From: Paraburkholderia terricola
Lineage (GTDB): Bacteria > Pseudomonadota > Gammaproteobacteria > Burkholderiales > Burkholderiaceae
Direction of reading: 5' to 3'
Length of the DNA stretch: 64,000 nucleotides
Assembly: GCF_900142195.1 (NCBI RefSeq)
Contig: NZ_FRAB01000038.1
Location: 1-64,000 of the forward strand
Part shown: piece after piece, positions 62,021 to 64,000 of the stretch
Position numbering within the stretch: position 1 is the stretch's first letter
How the letters are laid out: each line of letters opens with the position of its first letter
Notes under the pieces: generated by a model
What the model was told of the DNA's origin: nothing
Database searches by the model: none
The model's input: the letters and a program-made list of their open reading frames with translations, nothing else
Made by a program: the position numbers and the translations under genes

Positions 62021-63790
62021 ATGGGCAAACCCGAGCTGTCCGCGTCGGATTCCTTCGATACGTCCGCGCCCCACACGCCCGACACGCCCGACACGCGGAA
62101 GGCGCTGCAACGTGCGACGCAATACGATGCGCACGATGAAGCGCACGAGTCCGCGCCCGCCGACCCCGCGCGGCGCAATCCCGGCAAGACCCGCTATCAG
62201 CCGATCCACGACGTGCAGATGATGTTCGACGGACCCGCCGCGAGCGCGATGGCGCGGCTCGTGCACGAGCGCTGGCAGCGTTCGCGCCGCTCCCGCACGG
62301 CGCCGCGGCCGTTCCAGCCCGGGCCCGCGAACCCGCACCTGTGGCCTTCCAGCGTGACGCCGGACTTCGTCGACATCGACCTCGGCATCGCCCTCACGGA
62401 GCCCGCCTACGAGGGACGCGAGGCCGTGCATCAGGTGCGGGCGCTGCACGTCGCGGCGGTGGCCGCGGCGCGCCGTAACATCTACATCGAGAACCAGTAT
62501 TTCACCGCCGGGGCGATCGGCACCGCGCTGTGCGAGCGGATCGGCCGCACGCCCGGCCCCGACGTCGCGGTGGTCTGTCCGTTCAAGCAGAGCGGCTGGC
62601 TCCAGGAGGCGACCATGGGCGTGCTGCGGGCGCGCCTGCACCGGCTCATCCAGGACGCCGATCCGAACGGCCGCTATGCGATGTACGCCCCGGCGATCGA
62701 CGCCGGGCGCGGCGTCTTCGTCAACGTGCACAGCAAGGTGATGATCGTCGACGAGCGCGTGCTGCTGATCGGCACGGCGAACCTGAACAACCGCTCGATG
62801 GTGCTCGACACCGAGTGCTGCGTGGCGATCGACGCGCGCGGCAACGCCCAGGCGCAGGCGACGATCGCGCGCATCCGCAACGCGTTGCTCGCCGAACATC
62901 TCGACACGAGCGAAGCCGAGGTCGCGCAGGCGCTCGAACGGCACGGCCGGCTGAACCCCGCGATCGCGAGCCTGAAGCACGGCGCGCGCACGCTCGTCCC
63001 GCTCACCCCCGAGGTCGCCGAGGAGTTTCGCGATTTCGCGGACAAGGTCCACGTTCTGGATGCGGAAGCGCCGATCGCGCCGGACGAACTGATCCGCCAG
63101 TTCCTGCCCGAGCCGACCCACCGGTCGCTCACCGCCAGGCTGCTCGTGCTGGGCGCGCTCGCGCTCGCGGTGGTCGCGCTGACGATCATCTGGCGCTTCA
63201 CGCCGGCCGGCCATCCGCTGAGCTTCACGTCGCTCACGCACGGTGTGGAGCAACTCGCGGGCACCCGTCTCGGACCGGCGGCGGTCGTGGCGGGCTATGC
63301 GTTGGCGGCGCTGTTGTCGGTGCCCGTGACGCTGCTGATCGCCGTGACGGGCTTCGTGTTCGGCGCGCTCACGGGCGCGGCCTACGCGATGGCGGGCACG
63401 CTGATCGCCGCCGCCGCGGGCTGGGCCGTCGGCGCGTGGCTCGGACGCGACGCGGTGCGCGAACTCGCCGGACCGAAACTGAACCGGTTGAGCGAACGCC
63501 TGCATCAGAAGGGATTGCTCGCGGTGATCGTGTTGCGGCTCGTGCCGGCCGCGCCGTTTTCGATCGTGAATCTGGCGGCCGGCGCGTCGCGCATCCGCTT
63601 TCGCGACTTCTTCGCCGGCACGGCGATCGGCATGGCGCCGGGCGTCGTGCTGGCCACGTCGTTCGCGCATCAACTGGTGTCGGCGGTGCGTCACCCGACG
63701 CCGTTCTCGCTGATGGTGGTGGCCGCGATCGGCGTCGCGCTGGTCGGCCTGTCGCTGCTGCTGCGGCGCATTCTCGCGGGGCGGCGATGA
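62021..63790 (+). CDS. Half phospholipase D fused to VTT (DedA-like) membrane domain
   Basis: 589 residues. Only one HKD motif is present: NVHSKVMIVDERVLLIGTANLNNRSM (H-x-K-x4-D, about residues 237-262). Full-length relatives (ClsC-like/PLD-VTT proteins) start with another HKD half of ~150-200 residues, here replaced by ~60 polar, disordered residues ending RRNPGKTRYQPIHDVQMMFDG. The C-terminal VTT/SNARE-associated domain spans about 370-589 with five or six helices (GYALAALLSVPVTLLIAVTGFVFGA). A complete PLD needs two HKDs, so this form may dimerise or be inactive. Overlaps the nuclease-like gene by ATGA. Confidence 0.88.
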   Translation: MGKPELSASDSFDTSAPHTPDTPDTRKALQRATQYDAHDEAHESAPADPARRNPGKTRYQPIHDVQMMFDGPAASAMARLVHERWQRSRRSRTAPRPFQPGPANPHLWPSSVTPDFVDIDLGIALTEPAYEGREAVHQVRALHVAAVAAARRNIYIENQYFTAGAIGTALCERIGRTPGPDVAVVCPFKQSGWLQEATMGVLRARLHRLIQDADPNGRYAMYAPAIDAGRGVFVNVHSKVMIVDERVLLIGTANLNNRSMVLDTECCVAIDARGNAQAQATIARIRNALLAEHLDTSEAEVAQALERHGRLNPAIASLKHGARTLVPLTPEVAEEFRDFADKVHVLDAEAPIAPDELIRQFLPEPTHRSLTARLLVLGALALAVVALTIIWRFTPAGHPLSFTSLTHGVEQLAGTRLGPAAVVAGYALAALLSVPVTLLIAVTGFVFGALTGAAYAMAGTLIAAAAGWAVGAWLGRDAVRELAGPKLNRLSERLHQKGLLAVIVLRLVPAAPFSIVNLAAGASRIRFRDFFAGTAIGMAPGVVLATSFAHQLVSAVRHPTPFSLMVVAAIGVALVGLSLLLRRILAGRR

Positions 63791-64000
63791 GCCGGCGCGA
63801 AGCGGACGCGATCGCCCTGGAGCGCCCGCAGGCGCGGTCCGCGCCGGCGCACCAACATGCGAGCGACGTGTTGCGCATCGCCACCTACAACATTCATGCC
63901 GCCGTGGGCACGGACGGGCGGCGCTCGGCCGAACGCATCGGCGAGGTGATCGCCGCCCTGAACGCGGACATCGTCGCGTTGCAGGAAGTGCCGCTCGGCG
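63787..64000 (+). CDS. Endonuclease/exonuclease/phosphatase-family protein (5' part)
   Basis: The first 71 residues. VLRIATYNIHAAVGTDGRRSAERIGEVIAALNADIVALQEV is the N-terminal EEP signature with Asn and Glu of the metal site. The gene runs past the window end. It overlaps the PLD gene by ATGA; PLD-VTT and EEP genes are often paired in Proteobacteria, probably for lipid headgroup metabolism. Confidence 0.88.
   Translation, partial: MSRREADAIALERPQARSAPAHQHASDVLRIATYNIHAAVGTDGRRSAERIGEVIAALNADIVALQEVPLG

Noticed and set aside
61517..63694. A 725-codon open frame on the minus strand
   Set aside because: Antisense shadow of the phospholipase D-VTT gene; composition is typical of a mirror frame.

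Overview
The window is GC-rich DNA with Burkholderiaceae-type gene content (VgrG, phasin, DUF3564-like and lxa-like genes, caa3 oxidase, PQQ dehydrogenases). A Paraburkholderia or Caballeronia replicon is the best guess from gene content alone. No rRNA, tRNA or CRISPR array was seen.

Layout. (1) 1-5.9 kb: the end of a type VI secretion vgrG, a linked putative effector, and three putative immunity proteins. Two of these are tandem Asp-box propeller paralogues that flank a Tli4-like lipoprotein; a hairpin terminator closes the unit. (2) 5.9-26.1 kb: a hypoxia/anoxia persistence block resembling the low-oxygen-activated (lxa) locus known from Burkholderia cenocepacia. It holds a CBS-BON protein, two zinc alcohol dehydrogenases, a triple-BON protein, phasin, K+ channel, beta-CASP hydrolase, nitroreductase, HPF-like protein, several universal stress proteins (one decayed), oleate hydratase, a NarL-type two-component pair, a receiver with Glu at the phospho-site, and an Fnr/Anr regulator. 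An IS5-family element sits exactly on the phasin stop codon. (3) 26.7-35.9 kb: a Tat-exported alginate-lyase-like lipoprotein, then a PQQ locus. The PQQ locus has a sigma54 activator, pqqA-pqqD without B/C/E, a periplasmic binding protein-cytochrome c fusion (XoxJ-XoxG-like), and a PQQ alcohol dehydrogenase carrying the Asp-x-Asp lanthanide signature. Sigma54 promoters precede pqqA and the dehydrogenase. (4) 35.9-40.3 kb: two Hsp20 chaperones, small unknown proteins and a GAF hybrid kinase. (5) 40.4-47.3 kb: a caa3-type cytochrome oxidase operon with an apparent frameshift in subunit III, a hydrophobic VNTR in CtaG, and a triheme cytochrome. (6) 47.4-64 kb: GNAT, NMN deamidase and NAD synthase, a flavodoxin-like reductase, hemerythrin, a YdeP-like molybdoenzyme, glycosyltransferase, membrane PQQ glucose-type dehydrogenase, Nudix, Mn catalase, a half phospholipase D fused to a VTT domain, and the start of an EEP-family nuclease.

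How it fits together. At least eleven 14-bp TTGAY-N4-RTCAA palindromes precede genes between 6 and 30 kb. At seven of them a -10 hexamer lies 30-32 bp from the palindrome centre, the class II FNR geometry. The Fnr-type regulator encoded at 22.5-23.3 kb is the obvious candidate reader. The products suit dormancy without oxygen: stress proteins, ribosome hibernation, PHA granules, redox balancing, NAD recycling and alternative respiration. The sigma54/PQQ module looks like a separate alcohol-responsive circuit embedded beside it.
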